DNA of 64,000 nucleotides from Cytophaga sp. FL35 (GCF_014349235.1 NZ_JACSOH010000012.1:62001-126000); one strand, 5' to 3'; counted from the first letter of the stretch, positions 46,061 through 56,435 are shown. Notes: generated from the letters alone by a model not told the origin. Translations and numbers: made by a program.

Positions 46061-46453
46061 TTAACCTTTGATTCTACCTTCTGCATCCAGAAATTTGACC
46101 AATATCTTTTTCATGGCATGCTCAGTTTCCTTAAAGTTAGGCATCTTTTTCCCAAGGTATAAAAATAGAAACGCAAAAGACCCTTCACTATTGTTAAAAA
46201 CTTGGTGTTTGTTTAAACGGTAGCCTTCCCGCATTAACCTTTTTACCCTATTGCGTTCGACGGCCGATTTTATATTCCTTTTTGAAACCGCCACGGTCGC
46301 CTGAAATTTGACGTTTTTTGGCAGTGCTGTCTTGTAATAGAAAAGTTTAATGGGAAAATTGGTGATAGACCTGCCATTGGCAAAAAGCTCTTCAATTAAC
46401 TTTTTGCTTTTAAGCTTTTCGGTTCTGGGATATTTAAAATCCTTTTGGCTCAA
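46061..46453 (-). CDS. rnpA: Ribonuclease P protein component
   Basis: A 130-residue basic protein that helps the RNase P RNA process tRNA 5' ends. The RNR motif is clear in SAVERNRVKRLMREGYR, and the FATVAVSKR-type strand before it is present as FQATVAVSKRNIKS. Unlike the common rpmH-rnpA pair, no rpmH precedes it here; the upstream gene is an M1 peptidase, as is usual when rpmH lies elsewhere in Bacteroidota. Confidence 0.95.
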   Translation of the reverse strand: MSQKDFKYPRTEKLKSKKLIEELFANGRSITNFPIKLFYYKTALPKNVKFQATVAVSKRNIKSAVERNRVKRLMREGYRLNKHQVFNNSEGSFAFLFLYLGKKMPNFKETEHAMKKILVKFLDAEGRIKG

Positions 46454-46539
46454 TGGTTATCTTATTCAGTAAAGCCACTGTTCACCTGTAAAGGAAACAA
46501 TGGCTTTTTAATTATGGTTCGATGGTAAAAAAGCAGCGC

Positions 46540-48399
46540 TTACTCCCCTTTTTGCCAAACGTTGTTTTCTTGGTCAATATCTGCCATTAACTGTGATGGG
46601 TCTATCATAACCGCTTTTATGTTTTCCATAGGCTTGTTAATGGTAAAACTATAGGTTGGGTATGCCCAAGGCCAGTCCTCCAGTATCGTTCTGGTAAATT
46701 GAGGGTAGGGGTTTTCCTTTTCTCCCCTCATCATACGAAGGGGCGCATAAAAAGTTTCTTGGGAACCGTCTTCAAAAACTACCAAAATATCCAATGGCAT
46801 TGGCATTAAACCTTTTCTTTCCAAGTTTACCTCTGTTTTGCCGTCTACGCCCTCCAATCCGGTAATGGCATAATCGATGGTATTGGTTGTTTGGGTCCAA
46901 TCCGTTAAATACCAATCCAGTTCCATACCAGATACCTTCTCTGCAATACGCTTAACATCGTTGGGAGTAGGATGCTTGAACTTAAATTCTTCATAGTATT
47001 TTCGCACCGTCTCCATCAATTTATCCTGCCCAATAATATAACCCAATTGAGAAAGGAAAATAGAACCTTTACTATAGGCGGCAATTCCATATGCGAAATT
47101 TAAATGATAACGATCGGCATGGGTTGTTTGTGGTTGCTCTTTTCCAGAACCTACTAAGTTGTAATAACCTCTATAGGAGCCTTCAAACGGGTTTTGCTTG
47201 TTTTCCTTCATAACCTCGTTCATTGCCAAACTTGAAATAAAGGTAGTAAAGCCTTCATCCATCCATTCATGTTTAGATTCGTTGGTTGCCAAAACATGCT
47301 GAAACCACGAGTGGGCCATTTCATGGGCGGTTACGCCTACTAAACTTCCAAATTTTCGCTCACCGGTAATCAATGTAGACATGGCATATTCCATACCTCC
47401 GTCTCCTCCTTGAATTACGGAGTATTGATCATAGGGATATTCTCCAATATTCTTACTGAAAAATTTCATCAACTCGGCCGTTTTTGGCTGAAGCTTCTTC
47501 CAATTGTCAATAATATCCTTATTGTCCTTATATAAAAAGTGGAGCATAGGTCCGTTCTCCACTTGTAGGGTATCATGTAAATAATCCGGATCTGCCGCCC
47601 ACATAAAATCATGAACCTTGGGGGCCTTAAAATGCCATGTCAAGGTTTTTCCTTTTTGCTTTTTCACTTTGGTCCCCGGAGTCTCATACCCATGACCTAC
47701 CTCTTGTGGGTTTTGTAAATAACCGCTACCGCCTACAGTATAATTTTTGTCTATGGTCAATTTAACATCAAAATCTCCCCAAACTCCATGAAACTCCCTA
47801 GCAATATAGGGGTCTGCATGCCAGCCTTCAAAATCATACTCCGCCAATTTTGGATACCATTGGCTCATAGAGAGTGCAACCCCTTCTTCACTATTTCTAC
47901 CGGACCTACGCACCTGTAAGGGAACCTGCCCCCTAAATACCATATCAAAAGTGGTCTTTCCTCCAGGAGGTATAGGCTTGGCCAACTCAACTACCAAAAC
48001 CGTACCTTCTTCTTGAAAATCTACTTTCTCGCCGTCCTGAAGCAAGGAAGTAGCGTGCAAGTAACCCATTTCCTCATCGGAAAGCGATGCTATCCTACTC
48101 TTCTTTTCTTGCGTCATCATCCTGCCGTCTGGATCTTGAATATTTTGTAGTCTAATATCCATCTCGCTTCCTGGCTGAAAAGCATTAAAATAAAGGTGGT
48201 AATATACTCTAGAAAGTTCCTCCGGTGAGTTATTGGTGTAAACCAGTTTCTGTGTACCGGTGTATTGATAGTTATCTACATTCATGGTGACCTCCATGGT
48301 ATAGTCTACATGTTGTTGCCAATAGGAAGAACTTTGCGCGGCAACAATGGAGGTAACTAGCAAACAGAAGGCACTAAGAATTTTTAAAATCGAATGCAT
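46540..48399 (-). CDS. M1 family metallopeptidase (aminopeptidase N-like)
   Basis: About 619 residues from the ATG at 48399, which starts a signal peptide (MHSILKILSAFCLLV) ending VAAQ; an ATG nine codons upstream is less likely. The zinc motif HEMAHSW with the third ligand Glu of NESKHEWMDEG is present, and GGDGGMEYAMS replaces the canonical GxMEN exopeptidase block. That, and the missing C-terminal ERAP-type domain, fit the short periplasmic M1 proteins of Bacteroidota. It follows the S8 peptidase by 44 bases. Confidence 0.93.
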   Translation of the reverse strand: MHSILKILSAFCLLVTSIVAAQSSSYWQQHVDYTMEVTMNVDNYQYTGTQKLVYTNNSPEELSRVYYHLYFNAFQPGSEMDIRLQNIQDPDGRMMTQEKKSRIASLSDEEMGYLHATSLLQDGEKVDFQEEGTVLVVELAKPIPPGGKTTFDMVFRGQVPLQVRRSGRNSEEGVALSMSQWYPKLAEYDFEGWHADPYIAREFHGVWGDFDVKLTIDKNYTVGGSGYLQNPQEVGHGYETPGTKVKKQKGKTLTWHFKAPKVHDFMWAADPDYLHDTLQVENGPMLHFLYKDNKDIIDNWKKLQPKTAELMKFFSKNIGEYPYDQYSVIQGGDGGMEYAMSTLITGERKFGSLVGVTAHEMAHSWFQHVLATNESKHEWMDEGFTTFISSLAMNEVMKENKQNPFEGSYRGYYNLVGSGKEQPQTTHADRYHLNFAYGIAAYSKGSIFLSQLGYIIGQDKLMETVRKYYEEFKFKHPTPNDVKRIAEKVSGMELDWYLTDWTQTTNTIDYAITGLEGVDGKTEVNLERKGLMPMPLDILVVFEDGSQETFYAPLRMMRGEKENPYPQFTRTILEDWPWAYPTYSFTINKPMENIKAVMIDPSQLMADIDQENNVWQKGE

Positions 48400-48443
48400 A
48401 TAAAAAGTATAAAATTGCCCCAGCACATCCTGGGGCCTTGTTA

Positions 48444-50075
48444 TTAAAGTTTTAATTTTCCGGAAGCCACCTTGTCTGCCATAATCAATGCATTATAGGC
48501 ATTAACCATGGTACCGGCCTTTGAGATTTCCTCCAAGTTACCCGTCTTTGCGCTGTCTCCCGCAAGAATAACTTTTGCTCTGGGGGTCAATCCAGATTCC
48601 AAGATAATTTTCTTTACCTGAGGGGCCGTTAGTTTAGGGTATTGTGAACGAATCAAAGCCGCAACACCGGCAACTGCTGGTGCAGCCATTGAGGTTCCTC
48701 CTTGAAAGTCGTATTCATCACCGGGCATGGTAGAATAAATCTCGTCGCCAGGGGCAAAGACATCTACATTTACTTTTCCATAGTTGGAAAAGGTTGCTAC
48801 CATCTCGGAACCGTATTTTGGGGCCAAGGCTCCCACCGTAATCACATTATCTGACATTTCTGGGCCATTGTTGACCTGGTCATTAGGAAAGTTAGGGTTG
48901 GCAGGGTCATCCAAATCCTCGCCAGAGTTACCCGCTGCATGCACGAAAAGCACGTCCTTGTCTGCGGCGTATTTAATAGCGTCATACACCCATTGTGCGT
49001 TTGGGGAGTAGCTTTTACCAAAACTACCATTGATAATCTTTGCTCCGTTATCAACCGCATATCTGATACCCAAAGCAATATCCTTATCATATTCGTCACC
49101 GTTAGGTACCGCACGAATGCTCATAATCTGTACATTGTTCGCCACACCATTGGCTCCTAATCCATTGTTTCTTTCCGCAGCAATGATTCCTGCAACATGT
49201 GTACCGTGACTTTCGTCCTTGGAACGACTTTGAGGGTTGCCATCACCATAATCCGTATCATTGATATCATATGGGTCATCACCTACAATTTCCCTACCGT
49301 TAAAATCAACGTTGTAGTTATAATTGGCCTGATCTGAAAAATAGTTGATGCCTTCCTCAATTTGCTCCATTACCTCTGGAATGGAATCTTCATAGGTCAG
49401 CATTTGGGTAAGGATACCAACATTTTGCTGCATATTTGGATCCGTGGATTTTATACTTGCCAAATCCTTTGCATTGTACGATTCTTTGCCCAATTCCTTT
49501 TTCACCGCTGCATCGGCATTTTTTACAGCTTGGAATATTTGCTCATACTGCTGTTTCTGCTGTAGTGCCTTGTTATATTCCCCTTCTACTTCGGCCTTTG
49601 CCTTAGACTGCAAAGCAGCATCTCCCAATTTTAATCGAACAATTCTAGCTACCTCCAGTTGTTCATTGTAAGAATCTCCTAGGAAGTTGTAGCCGTGAAT
49701 GTCATCTATATAACCATTTTTATCGTTGTCAATACCATCACCTGGCTTTTCATCTTTATTGGTCCAAAGTACACCGTCAAGGTCCTCATGTTCCAAATCC
49801 ATTCCTGAATCTAACACGGCAACAATGACAGTTTCTCCTTTTTTGTTTTTTATGATTTCGGCGTAGGCCTTATCAACACTCATACCGGGAATGGTATCTG
49901 AAACCAAATCCAGATGCCCCCAATTCCTTTTTTCCGCATCGGATAAATCCGAAATTTTAAGGGGAGTAGTGTCTATATTTTCAATAGGGGTGGAAACCAA
50001 ATTGGTAGCTCCGCATCCTACTAGTAAGGATGCCATGGTAAATCCTAGTACGGATTTTGATAAAACTCTAGTCAT
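48444..50075 (-). CDS. Subtilisin-like S8 peptidase lipoprotein with helical insert
   Basis: A 543-residue lipoprotein (lipobox LVGC). The triad is Asp89 (VAVLDSGMD), His290 (ESHGTHVAG) and the Ser of GGTSMAAPA. About 200 residues separate Asp and His, against about 30 in plain subtilisins. The extra stretch (roughly 135-255) is rich in Gln, Lys, Glu and Ala and looks like a coiled coil. Such inserts occur in Bacteroidota S8 enzymes and may hold a substrate or partner. It follows the SMP-30 gene by 15 bases. Confidence 0.93.
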   Translation of the reverse strand: MTRVLSKSVLGFTMASLLVGCGATNLVSTPIENIDTTPLKISDLSDAEKRNWGHLDLVSDTIPGMSVDKAYAEIIKNKKGETVIVAVLDSGMDLEHEDLDGVLWTNKDEKPGDGIDNDKNGYIDDIHGYNFLGDSYNEQLEVARIVRLKLGDAALQSKAKAEVEGEYNKALQQKQQYEQIFQAVKNADAAVKKELGKESYNAKDLASIKSTDPNMQQNVGILTQMLTYEDSIPEVMEQIEEGINYFSDQANYNYNVDFNGREIVGDDPYDINDTDYGDGNPQSRSKDESHGTHVAGIIAAERNNGLGANGVANNVQIMSIRAVPNGDEYDKDIALGIRYAVDNGAKIINGSFGKSYSPNAQWVYDAIKYAADKDVLFVHAAGNSGEDLDDPANPNFPNDQVNNGPEMSDNVITVGALAPKYGSEMVATFSNYGKVNVDVFAPGDEIYSTMPGDEYDFQGGTSMAAPAVAGVAALIRSQYPKLTAPQVKKIILESGLTPRAKVILAGDSAKTGNLEEISKAGTMVNAYNALIMADKVASGKLKL

Positions 50076-50090
50076 ATAGATAAATTGAGA

Positions 50091-50993
50091 TTAGTGTATT
50101 CGCTTATAAAAAGCACCTGCATGCAAGGCCGGAAATGTCTCTAAATTACCACGGTCTGCCATAGTTACATAGCAGGTTTTGCCATTTTTGCCCCCAAAGG
50201 TAATGTTTGAGGGCTTTTTTCCCTTCAATTGCACCTCTTTTATGATTTTTTTATCGGGGTTTAGGATGACGACAGTGCCTTTATCGTATCTGGTAATGTA
50301 GAGGTTGCCTTTTTCATCACAACGCATGCCATCCATTCCATAATCATCAAAAGATGCGAACATGGTCTTGTTGCTGATATTACCTTCCTTGTCCAGATTA
50401 TACCTCCAAACCGTTCTCTGCACAGACTCGTTTACATACAGGTAAGCGCCATCAGGACTCACTTCTATACCATTTGTGGTACCCATCCCATCTTCCAACA
50501 ATTCAATATCACGGTTTGAATTTACTTTCCAAATGCTACCCGTACTTTCTGCCCAATTTGGGTCACTTAAAAAAATGGTTCCACTAGGCGAAATAGCCAA
50601 ATCATTGGGCTGATTCATTTTCGCATTGTGCGCATGTACTTGAGACGTTCTGCTTCCTTTTTTTATGATTAGAACATTATGGTTTACGTAATCTGCCACG
50701 TACATATTTCCTTGAACATCAAACCGAATGCCATTTCCTACGCTGTTTCCGGGAAGCTCGCAGAATATTTTCCCTTGGCCTACGTCATTTATAACACCAA
50801 TAGTTCCCTCTTTTTGAAAGTTGACTGCATAAACTGCACCACCGGCATCAACGGCAGGACCTTCCACTCCTTTGGTAAAAGACCCTTCTTTTGTATAGTC
50901 CGTGCTCTTCAGTTGTTGGTTTTTGCAGGAAAATAAGGCAATAAATAAAATACCACACGGTACTAAACGAATCCTATGAATTGAAAAGCTCAT
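50091..50993 (-). CDS. SMP-30/gluconolactonase-like lipoprotein
   Basis: A 300-residue lipoprotein (lipobox LFSC) made of a six-bladed SMP-30/PON-type propeller. The VEGPAVD, TNGIEVSPDG and YGMDGMRCDEKG blocks carry the expected calcium ligands (Glu, Asn, Asp). It should act outside the cytoplasm on a lactone. Its start lies 20 bases inside the end of the MBL gene, so the two are translated in tandem. The second SMP-30 protein of the window (38932-39825) is cytoplasmic. Confidence 0.85.
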   Translation of the reverse strand: MSFSIHRIRLVPCGILFIALFSCKNQQLKSTDYTKEGSFTKGVEGPAVDAGGAVYAVNFQKEGTIGVINDVGQGKIFCELPGNSVGNGIRFDVQGNMYVADYVNHNVLIIKKGSRTSQVHAHNAKMNQPNDLAISPSGTIFLSDPNWAESTGSIWKVNSNRDIELLEDGMGTTNGIEVSPDGAYLYVNESVQRTVWRYNLDKEGNISNKTMFASFDDYGMDGMRCDEKGNLYITRYDKGTVVILNPDKKIIKEVQLKGKKPSNITFGGKNGKTCYVTMADRGNLETFPALHAGAFYKRIH

Positions 50994-51837
50994 GAAATGA
51001 ATAAATTTGGTCTAATCTGGCCCCTTTTTCGGTCTGTTGCAAGGTACAAATTTCGTTATGTGCATCATGCTCAAAAAATAGGTAAAACTCATTTTCAAGG
51101 GCCTGGTCCAAAAATAGTTTCTTTTCTTCTAATGTTAGCAAAGGTCTTGTATCATAACCTATTACGTAAGGAAGTGGAATATGCCCTACCGTAGGTATCA
51201 GGTCTGCCATAAACACTAAAGTCTTTCCTTGATATTTAATAAAAGGAAGCATTTGCTTATCTGTATGGCCATCTACAAAAAGTATATCAAAACCTAATTC
51301 ACTGTTTTTTATAAACTTTTCATCCTGTCTGTCAATAAAGTGTAACTGGCCACTTTCTTGCATTGGCAGTAAGTTTTCCTTGAGAAAAGATGCCTTTTCG
51401 CGCGCATTGGGCTCGGTGGCCCATTTCCAGTGCTCCTTATTGGTCCAAAATTTTGCATTTTTAAACGCAGGTTCATAGCCAGTCCTATCCCTGTTCCATT
51501 GTATACTACCGCCGCAATGATCAAAATGGAGATGTGTCATAAAAACATCGGTAATATCATCTCTATGAAAGCCGTGGCTGGCCAAAGAGCTATCCAAGGA
51601 AAAATCTCCCCATCGATAGTAATAGCCAAAAAATTTATCCGATTGTTTATTACCTAAACCTGTATCTACTAAGATTAAGCGATCACCATCTTCAATTAAC
51701 AAACTTCTTGCCGCAATATCTATTAGATTTTTGTTATCAGCAGGGTTGGTTCTTTGCCAAATAGTCTTGGGTACCACACCGAACATGGCCCCTCCATCCA
51801 ACTTAAAATTTCCTGTTTCTATGGGATATATCGTCAT
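50974..51837 (-). CDS. MBL-fold metallo-hydrolase (lactonase-like)
   Basis: A 287-residue metallo-beta-lactamase-fold hydrolase. The zinc motif HLHFDHCGG (near residue 110), the later His in VDGHTDKQM and FFEHDAHNE complete the site. The overall pattern (DTGLGNK, then the metal loop) resembles N-acyl-homoserine lactonases, but no signal peptide or decisive motif proves that. It leads an operon-like run with the SMP-30 lipoprotein and the S8 and M1 peptidases. Confidence 0.85.
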   Translation of the reverse strand: MTIYPIETGNFKLDGGAMFGVVPKTIWQRTNPADNKNLIDIAARSLLIEDGDRLILVDTGLGNKQSDKFFGYYYRWGDFSLDSSLASHGFHRDDITDVFMTHLHFDHCGGSIQWNRDRTGYEPAFKNAKFWTNKEHWKWATEPNAREKASFLKENLLPMQESGQLHFIDRQDEKFIKNSELGFDILFVDGHTDKQMLPFIKYQGKTLVFMADLIPTVGHIPLPYVIGYDTRPLLTLEEKKLFLDQALENEFYLFFEHDAHNEICTLQQTEKGARLDQIYSFHELFNS

Positions 51838-52020
51838 ATTTAGTTATTAACGTGCATTGCAAATTAAGAAAAGGCCATAGCACAAACAAACAACTCCTAC
51901 CATTGCAGTTATTGGGTTCAAATAAATACCGATTCAGCCAGCAACAAATGCATTTTGACACGTACGAAACAAAATTTTAATAAGATAATTCCACCACCTC
52001 CCTTCTGAAACAAAAATTAC

Positions 52021-52028
52021 TATTTTTG
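52021..52028 (+). promoter_or_regulatory. Candidate -7 element for the antiporter
   Basis: TATTTTTG matches TAnnTTTG. It predicts a start near 52035, excluding the TTG at 52026 as start codon and favouring the ATG at 52044. Confidence 0.4.
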
Positions 52029-52043
52029 GATAAATTGCAAGGC

Positions 52044-53897
52044 ATGGTTGAATTAGCAGGAATTATAATTTTGGGCATTATAGCGCAGTGGGTCGCATGG
52101 AGATTTAAACTGCCTGCAATTTTACCCTTAATTTTAATTGGGTTGCTGGTTGGGCCCTTTGCAACGCTCTATACAGAGGACGGCAGTAAATTAATTGAAC
52201 CTATCTGGAACGGCCAAAAAGGACTTTTTCCTGGGGAGGGACTTTATTATTTTGTTTCCCTAGCAATCAGTATCATTCTTTTTGAAGGCGGACTTACCCT
52301 AAAACGTGCTGAAATTAGAAACGTGGGCCCCGTAATTACCAAACTAATAACATTGGGTAGTTTGGTAACTTTCTTTGGTGCCGCAATCACGGCCCATTTT
52401 ATTTTTGGATTGAGTTGGCAAATTTGTTTTCTGTTTTCATCCTTGATCATTGTAACAGGCCCCACCGTTATTACTCCCATCTTAAGAAACATTCCCTTGA
52501 AAAAAGATCTTTCTGCCGTATTGAAATGGGAAGGTATCCTTATTGATCCTATTGGGGCATTGGCCGCGGTTTTGGTCTTTGAATTTATAAGTGTTGGAGA
52601 GGGGCAAGCTTACACCTTGACCGCCCTCATTGAATTCGGGAAAATACTACTTTTCGGTTTTACGTTTGGCTTCACCTTTGCCCATGCCCTTACATTTGTT
52701 ATTAAAAGAAACTTTATTCCACATTATTTATTAAATGTAGTGTCCTTATCCGTAGTGCTTCTAGTATTTGTAATGAGCGATGTTTTTGCACACGAATCGG
52801 GCCTTTTGGCAGTAGTAATTATGGGAATGGTAATGGGAAATACAGATTTGCCCAATATTAAAGAACTGCTCTATTTCAAAGAGTCCTTAAGTGTACTTTT
52901 AATTTCCATTCTTTTTATTTTGTTGGCGGCCAATATTAATATGGCCGATCTACAATTGATTTATAATTGGAATACCGCTATACTTTTCTTGATTATTGTC
53001 TTTGTAATCAGGCCCATTGGTGTTTTTTTGAGTTCAACAGGCTCCAATTTAAAATTTAATGAAAAGCTGTTCATAGGTTGGGTTGGGCCACGAGGTATTG
53101 TTGCCGCAGGTATTGCCTCGCTATTTGGGTCAAAATTATTGGCCAAGGGCGAAGAGGGCGCAGAATATATCACTCCCTTGGTTTTCGTTATTGTTTTGGG
53201 TACGGTTTTGTTGAATGCTACCACTGCCCGTATGTTCGCAAAGGCCATAGGAGTCTTTTTGACAAAGTCCGAAGGTATCGTCATCATTGGAGCGAGCAAG
53301 GTTTCCAGAATTATTGCCGATTATCTGAGGAAAAACAAACGTCATGTTGTTCTTATTGACAATAACCAGAGCAACATAGATAAAGCCAAGAAACTGGGGA
53401 TTGAAGCCATTACCGCCAATATCTATTCCGATAATTTAACGGACAATATTGAATTGAACGATGTAGGGTATCTAATGGCACTAACCGGAAACTCGGATAT
53501 TAACAAATACGCCGTGAATAAATTCGGGAAGCAATTTGGGGAAAACGGTTCTTTTAGACTCATTGATGCCGATGAAATGAACAATCCCGAAAACAATCCT
53601 AAGGAAGGTCTTTTCTCCCATACGGACGATTTTATCAAGCTTACCGAAACGGCCAGGAAATTTCCCGTTATTCATGAAATTGAATTAAAGGACAAAGAAC
53701 AATATGAGGGGCTTATTGAAATAACAAAAGCCGACGAGAATATTGTTCCCATTTTCCTAAAAACTCCGGATGGGGATTTAAAAATAATACCTTCCTTTAG
53801 TACGGATTTCAACGACATTACCGAGGGATGCCGGTTGGTATATTTAGGAAAAGTACTGGAAGCAGATGACACGGAAGACGACCCTGAAGAGGATTAA
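52044..53897 (+). CDS. Cation:proton antiporter (CPA1/NhaP type) with RCK domain
   Basis: A 617-residue protein from the ATG at 52044. Residues about 1-400 form 12-13 membrane helices with WVGPRGIVAAGIASLFGS near 350, a marker of NhaP-type sodium/proton exchangers. Residues about 410-520 form a TrkA-N (RCK) nucleotide-binding domain (IVIIGASKVSRIIADYLRK) and the rest a TrkA-C-like tail, so the exchanger is probably gated by a nucleotide. Its stop codon overlaps that of the convergent 77-residue gene. No partner potassium channel is near. Confidence 0.92.
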   Translation: MVELAGIIILGIIAQWVAWRFKLPAILPLILIGLLVGPFATLYTEDGSKLIEPIWNGQKGLFPGEGLYYFVSLAISIILFEGGLTLKRAEIRNVGPVITKLITLGSLVTFFGAAITAHFIFGLSWQICFLFSSLIIVTGPTVITPILRNIPLKKDLSAVLKWEGILIDPIGALAAVLVFEFISVGEGQAYTLTALIEFGKILLFGFTFGFTFAHALTFVIKRNFIPHYLLNVVSLSVVLLVFVMSDVFAHESGLLAVVIMGMVMGNTDLPNIKELLYFKESLSVLLISILFILLAANINMADLQLIYNWNTAILFLIIVFVIRPIGVFLSSTGSNLKFNEKLFIGWVGPRGIVAAGIASLFGSKLLAKGEEGAEYITPLVFVIVLGTVLLNATTARMFAKAIGVFLTKSEGIVIIGASKVSRIIADYLRKNKRHVVLIDNNQSNIDKAKKLGIEAITANIYSDNLTDNIELNDVGYLMALTGNSDINKYAVNKFGKQFGENGSFRLIDADEMNNPENNPKEGLFSHTDDFIKLTETARKFPVIHEIELKDKEQYEGLIEITKADENIVPIFLKTPDGDLKIIPSFSTDFNDITEGCRLVYLGKVLEADDTEDDPEED

Positions 53898-54127
53898 CCT
53901 CCAAACGGCATCGCTTTCAAAACTTCCACGGAAATATCGGCCAAGCCAATATCCATTGAATCTTTGGACTCCAAGCGATAAAAGTGGATAGCCGCTTCCC
54001 TTTTAATTTTGTTCTCGAGAAGTTCTGCATCTATTTCCCCGCTTTCTTGATGCCATATAAAAATGGAATGCTGCCTTGTGGGGATTTTGATATGCTTTGC
54101 AATAAACTGAGCAATATAGGTTGTCAT
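53894..54127 (-). CDS. Small hypothetical protein, 77 residues
   Basis: A short soluble frame starting MTTYIAQFIAKHIKIP, with a mixed alpha-beta pattern and a glycine-ended tail (KAMPFGG). The family is not recognised. Its stop overlaps that of the antiporter by four bases (TTAA). The 237 bases upstream, towards lepA, hold no clear gene. Confidence 0.55.
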   Translation of the reverse strand: MTTYIAQFIAKHIKIPTRQHSIFIWHQESGEIDAELLENKIKREAAIHFYRLESKDSMDIGLADISVEVLKAMPFGG

Positions 54128-54364
54128 GGTCGAGCAAAATAAATTTGAACAAAGCTAAAACTACCCTTGGCTACAAAAATTGCCCGTTGTTGATAAGTTC
54201 CAATCTTTTCAAAACATATTCAAAAGGAAAGAAAAAACTTACGAAATTCCTAAGCTGTTCTTAGTCAGTGAAAAATACAGGGATAGCAGAAGTAGACCCT
54301 AAATATGAAGGGCTACCATTGTTTTAAATTTGGAATTCTTCTTAATAACCGATAAACGGTATTA

Positions 54365-56161
54365 TTAGTCGTTTAGCTTAAGAACGGCCATAAATGCCTG
54401 TTGCGGAATCTCTACGTTACCCACTTGGCGCATACGCTTTTTACCCTTTTTCTGCTTCTCCAAAAGCTTTCGTTTACGCGAAATATCACCCCCATAGCAC
54501 TTGGCAGTTACATCCTTCCGTAAGGCTTTAATAGTTTCCCTAGAAATAATTTTAGCGCCAATGGCCGCCTGAATAGGAATATCAAACTGTTGCCTAGGAA
54601 TGAGTTCCTTTAATTTTTCACACATTTTTTTTCCAATGTGATAGGCATTGTCAAAGTGAACCAAGGCGCTCAGCGCATCCACGTTTTGGGCATTTAAAAG
54701 AATATCTACCCTTACCAATTTAGAAGTGCGCATTCCAATTGGGGCATAGTCAAAAGAGGCGTACCCTTTGGAAACAGTTTTTAACCTGTCATAGAAATCA
54801 AAAACAATCTCGGCCAATGGCATGTCAAAAGTAAGTTCTACCCTTTCCGTTGTTAAGTAGGTCTGATTGGTAATTTCACCTCGCTTATCGATACAAAGGG
54901 ACATAACGTTCCCCACAAAATCGGACTTCGTAATAATCGTTGCCTTAATGTATGGCTCCTCTACCCTGTTCAAAGTAGATGGATCCGGTAAATCGGAAGG
55001 ATTGTTAACTATTATTATATCATCAGGATTCTTATTGGTATAGGCATGGTAGCTTACGTTGGGAACGGTAGTAATTACCGTCATATCAAATTCGCGCTCC
55101 AGACGCTCTTGAATAATCTCCATATGGAGCATTCCCAAGAAACCACATCGAAATCCAAAACCAAGTGCTGCACTACTTTCGGCCGTAAATACCAAGGAGG
55201 CATCATTCAATTGTAATTTTTCCATAGAGGAACGTAGCTCCTCAAAATCTTCCGTATCTACGGGATATATACCTGCAAAAACCATGGGTTTTACATCTTC
55301 AAAACCGGCAATGGCTTTTTCGGACGGGTTTTCGGTCAAGGTGATGGTATCCCCAACCTTCACCTCTCTTGCATCCTTAATTCCGGTAATCAAGTAACCA
55401 ACATCTCCGGTGGAGATTCTAGGTTTTGGATGCTGTACAAGCTTAAGGGTACCTATTTCGTCTGCATAATAGCTCTTGCCCGTGGCCATGAACTTAATTT
55501 TCTGGCCTTTTTTCAATTCCCCGTTTATAATTCTAAAATAGGTTTCTACACCGCGAAAAGGGTTATAGACCGAATCAAAAACCAAGGCTTGCAAGGGAGC
55601 CTCCGGTTCCCCTTTGGGTGCGGGAATACGTTTAATGATTGCTTCCAATATTTCCCCAATTCCAATACCTGTTTTTGCACTTGCGGGAATTACTTCTTCT
55701 GGGTCACAACCTAAAAGATCTACAATATCATCCGTTACTTCCTCTGGATTGGCACTAGGCAGGTCTACTTTGTTTAGAACCGGAATTATTTCCAAGTCGT
55801 TCTCCAACGCCAAATATAAATTTGAGATGGTCTGAGCCTGAATGCTTTGAGCCGCATCAACTACCAACAGGGCCCCTTCACAGGCGGCAATGGACCTTGA
55901 AACCTCATAGGAAAAGTCAACATGTCCAGGAGTGTCAATTAAGTTGAGCACATAGGTTTCACCTTCGTACACATACTCCATTTGAATGGCGTGGCTTTTG
56001 ATCGTGATTCCACGTTCCCTTTCCAAATCCATACTGTCCAAAAGCTGGTCTTGCTTTTCCCTTTCGGTAACCGATCCTGTAAAATCCAACAAGCGGTCTG
56101 CCAAGGTACTTTTACCATGGTCTATATGGGCAATAATGCAAAAGTTTCGAATGTTCTTCAT
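54365..56161 (-). CDS. lepA: Elongation factor 4 (back-translocase)
   Basis: A 598-residue translational GTPase. G1 [10 protein letters not shown]3 DTPGHVDF and G4 NKVD are intact, and the C-terminal LepA-specific domain ends in [18 protein letters not shown]. Length and start ([16 protein letters not shown]) are standard. A leftward TATCTTTG -7 element lies at 56188-56195. It is divergent from the second receptor gene. Confidence 0.97.
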   Translation of the reverse strand: MKNIRNFCIIAHIDHGKSTLADRLLDFTGSVTEREKQDQLLDSMDLERERGITIKSHAIQMEYVYEGETYVLNLIDTPGHVDFSYEVSRSIAACEGALLVVDAAQSIQAQTISNLYLALENDLEIIPVLNKVDLPSANPEEVTDDIVDLLGCDPEEVIPASAKTGIGIGEILEAIIKRIPAPKGEPEAPLQALVFDSVYNPFRGVETYFRIINGELKKGQKIKFMATGKSYYADEIGTLKLVQHPKPRISTGDVGYLITGIKDAREVKVGDTITLTENPSEKAIAGFEDVKPMVFAGIYPVDTEDFEELRSSMEKLQLNDASLVFTAESSAALGFGFRCGFLGMLHMEIIQERLEREFDMTVITTVPNVSYHAYTNKNPDDIIIVNNPSDLPDPSTLNRVEEPYIKATIITKSDFVGNVMSLCIDKRGEITNQTYLTTERVELTFDMPLAEIVFDFYDRLKTVSKGYASFDYAPIGMRTSKLVRVDILLNAQNVDALSALVHFDNAYHIGKKMCEKLKELIPRQQFDIPIQAAIGAKIISRETIKALRKDVTAKCYGGDISRKRKLLEKQKKGKKRMRQVGNVEIPQQAFMAVLKLND

Positions 56162-56187
56162 AGCAATACGAACGGCGTTTAAGAGGG

Positions 56188-56195
56188 CAAAGATA
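56188..56195 (-). promoter_or_regulatory. Candidate -7 element for lepA
   Basis: Leftward TATCTTTG, exact to TAnnTTTG; expected start near 56181 and a leader of about 20 bases. No -33 TTTG at the right distance. Confidence 0.45.
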
Positions 56196-56382
56196 CATTA
56201 TTTTATATCGATTTGACTAAAGAACAATTACTTGCATATATCTTTTAAGGAATACATTCCAAATAGAATGTTTTAAACCACTTAGGCCTAATTTTTTGAC
56301 AAATTCGAGCAAATGAATCACCCGTCCAAGCCCACTGTTTACGTTGCATTATCTAAAAAAGTTGTAATATTAAGAGTTTTTC

Positions 56383-56414
56383 TTTGTAGGTTTTTACGTA
56401 TTTCTATAGCTTTG
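56383..56414 (+). promoter_or_regulatory. Promoter of the second receptor gene
   Basis: TTTG (56383-56386), 20 bases, then TAGCTTTG (56407-56414): both parts of the Bacteroidota consensus at ideal spacing. The expected start near 56421 lies about 15 bases before the GTG start codon. Confidence 0.7.
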
Positions 56415-56435
56415 GGAATGAACCTATACCACTAA

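Noticed and set aside
54343-54363. Weak stem after lepA
   Set aside because: Only four uninterrupted pairs and no T-run; not enough for a terminator.
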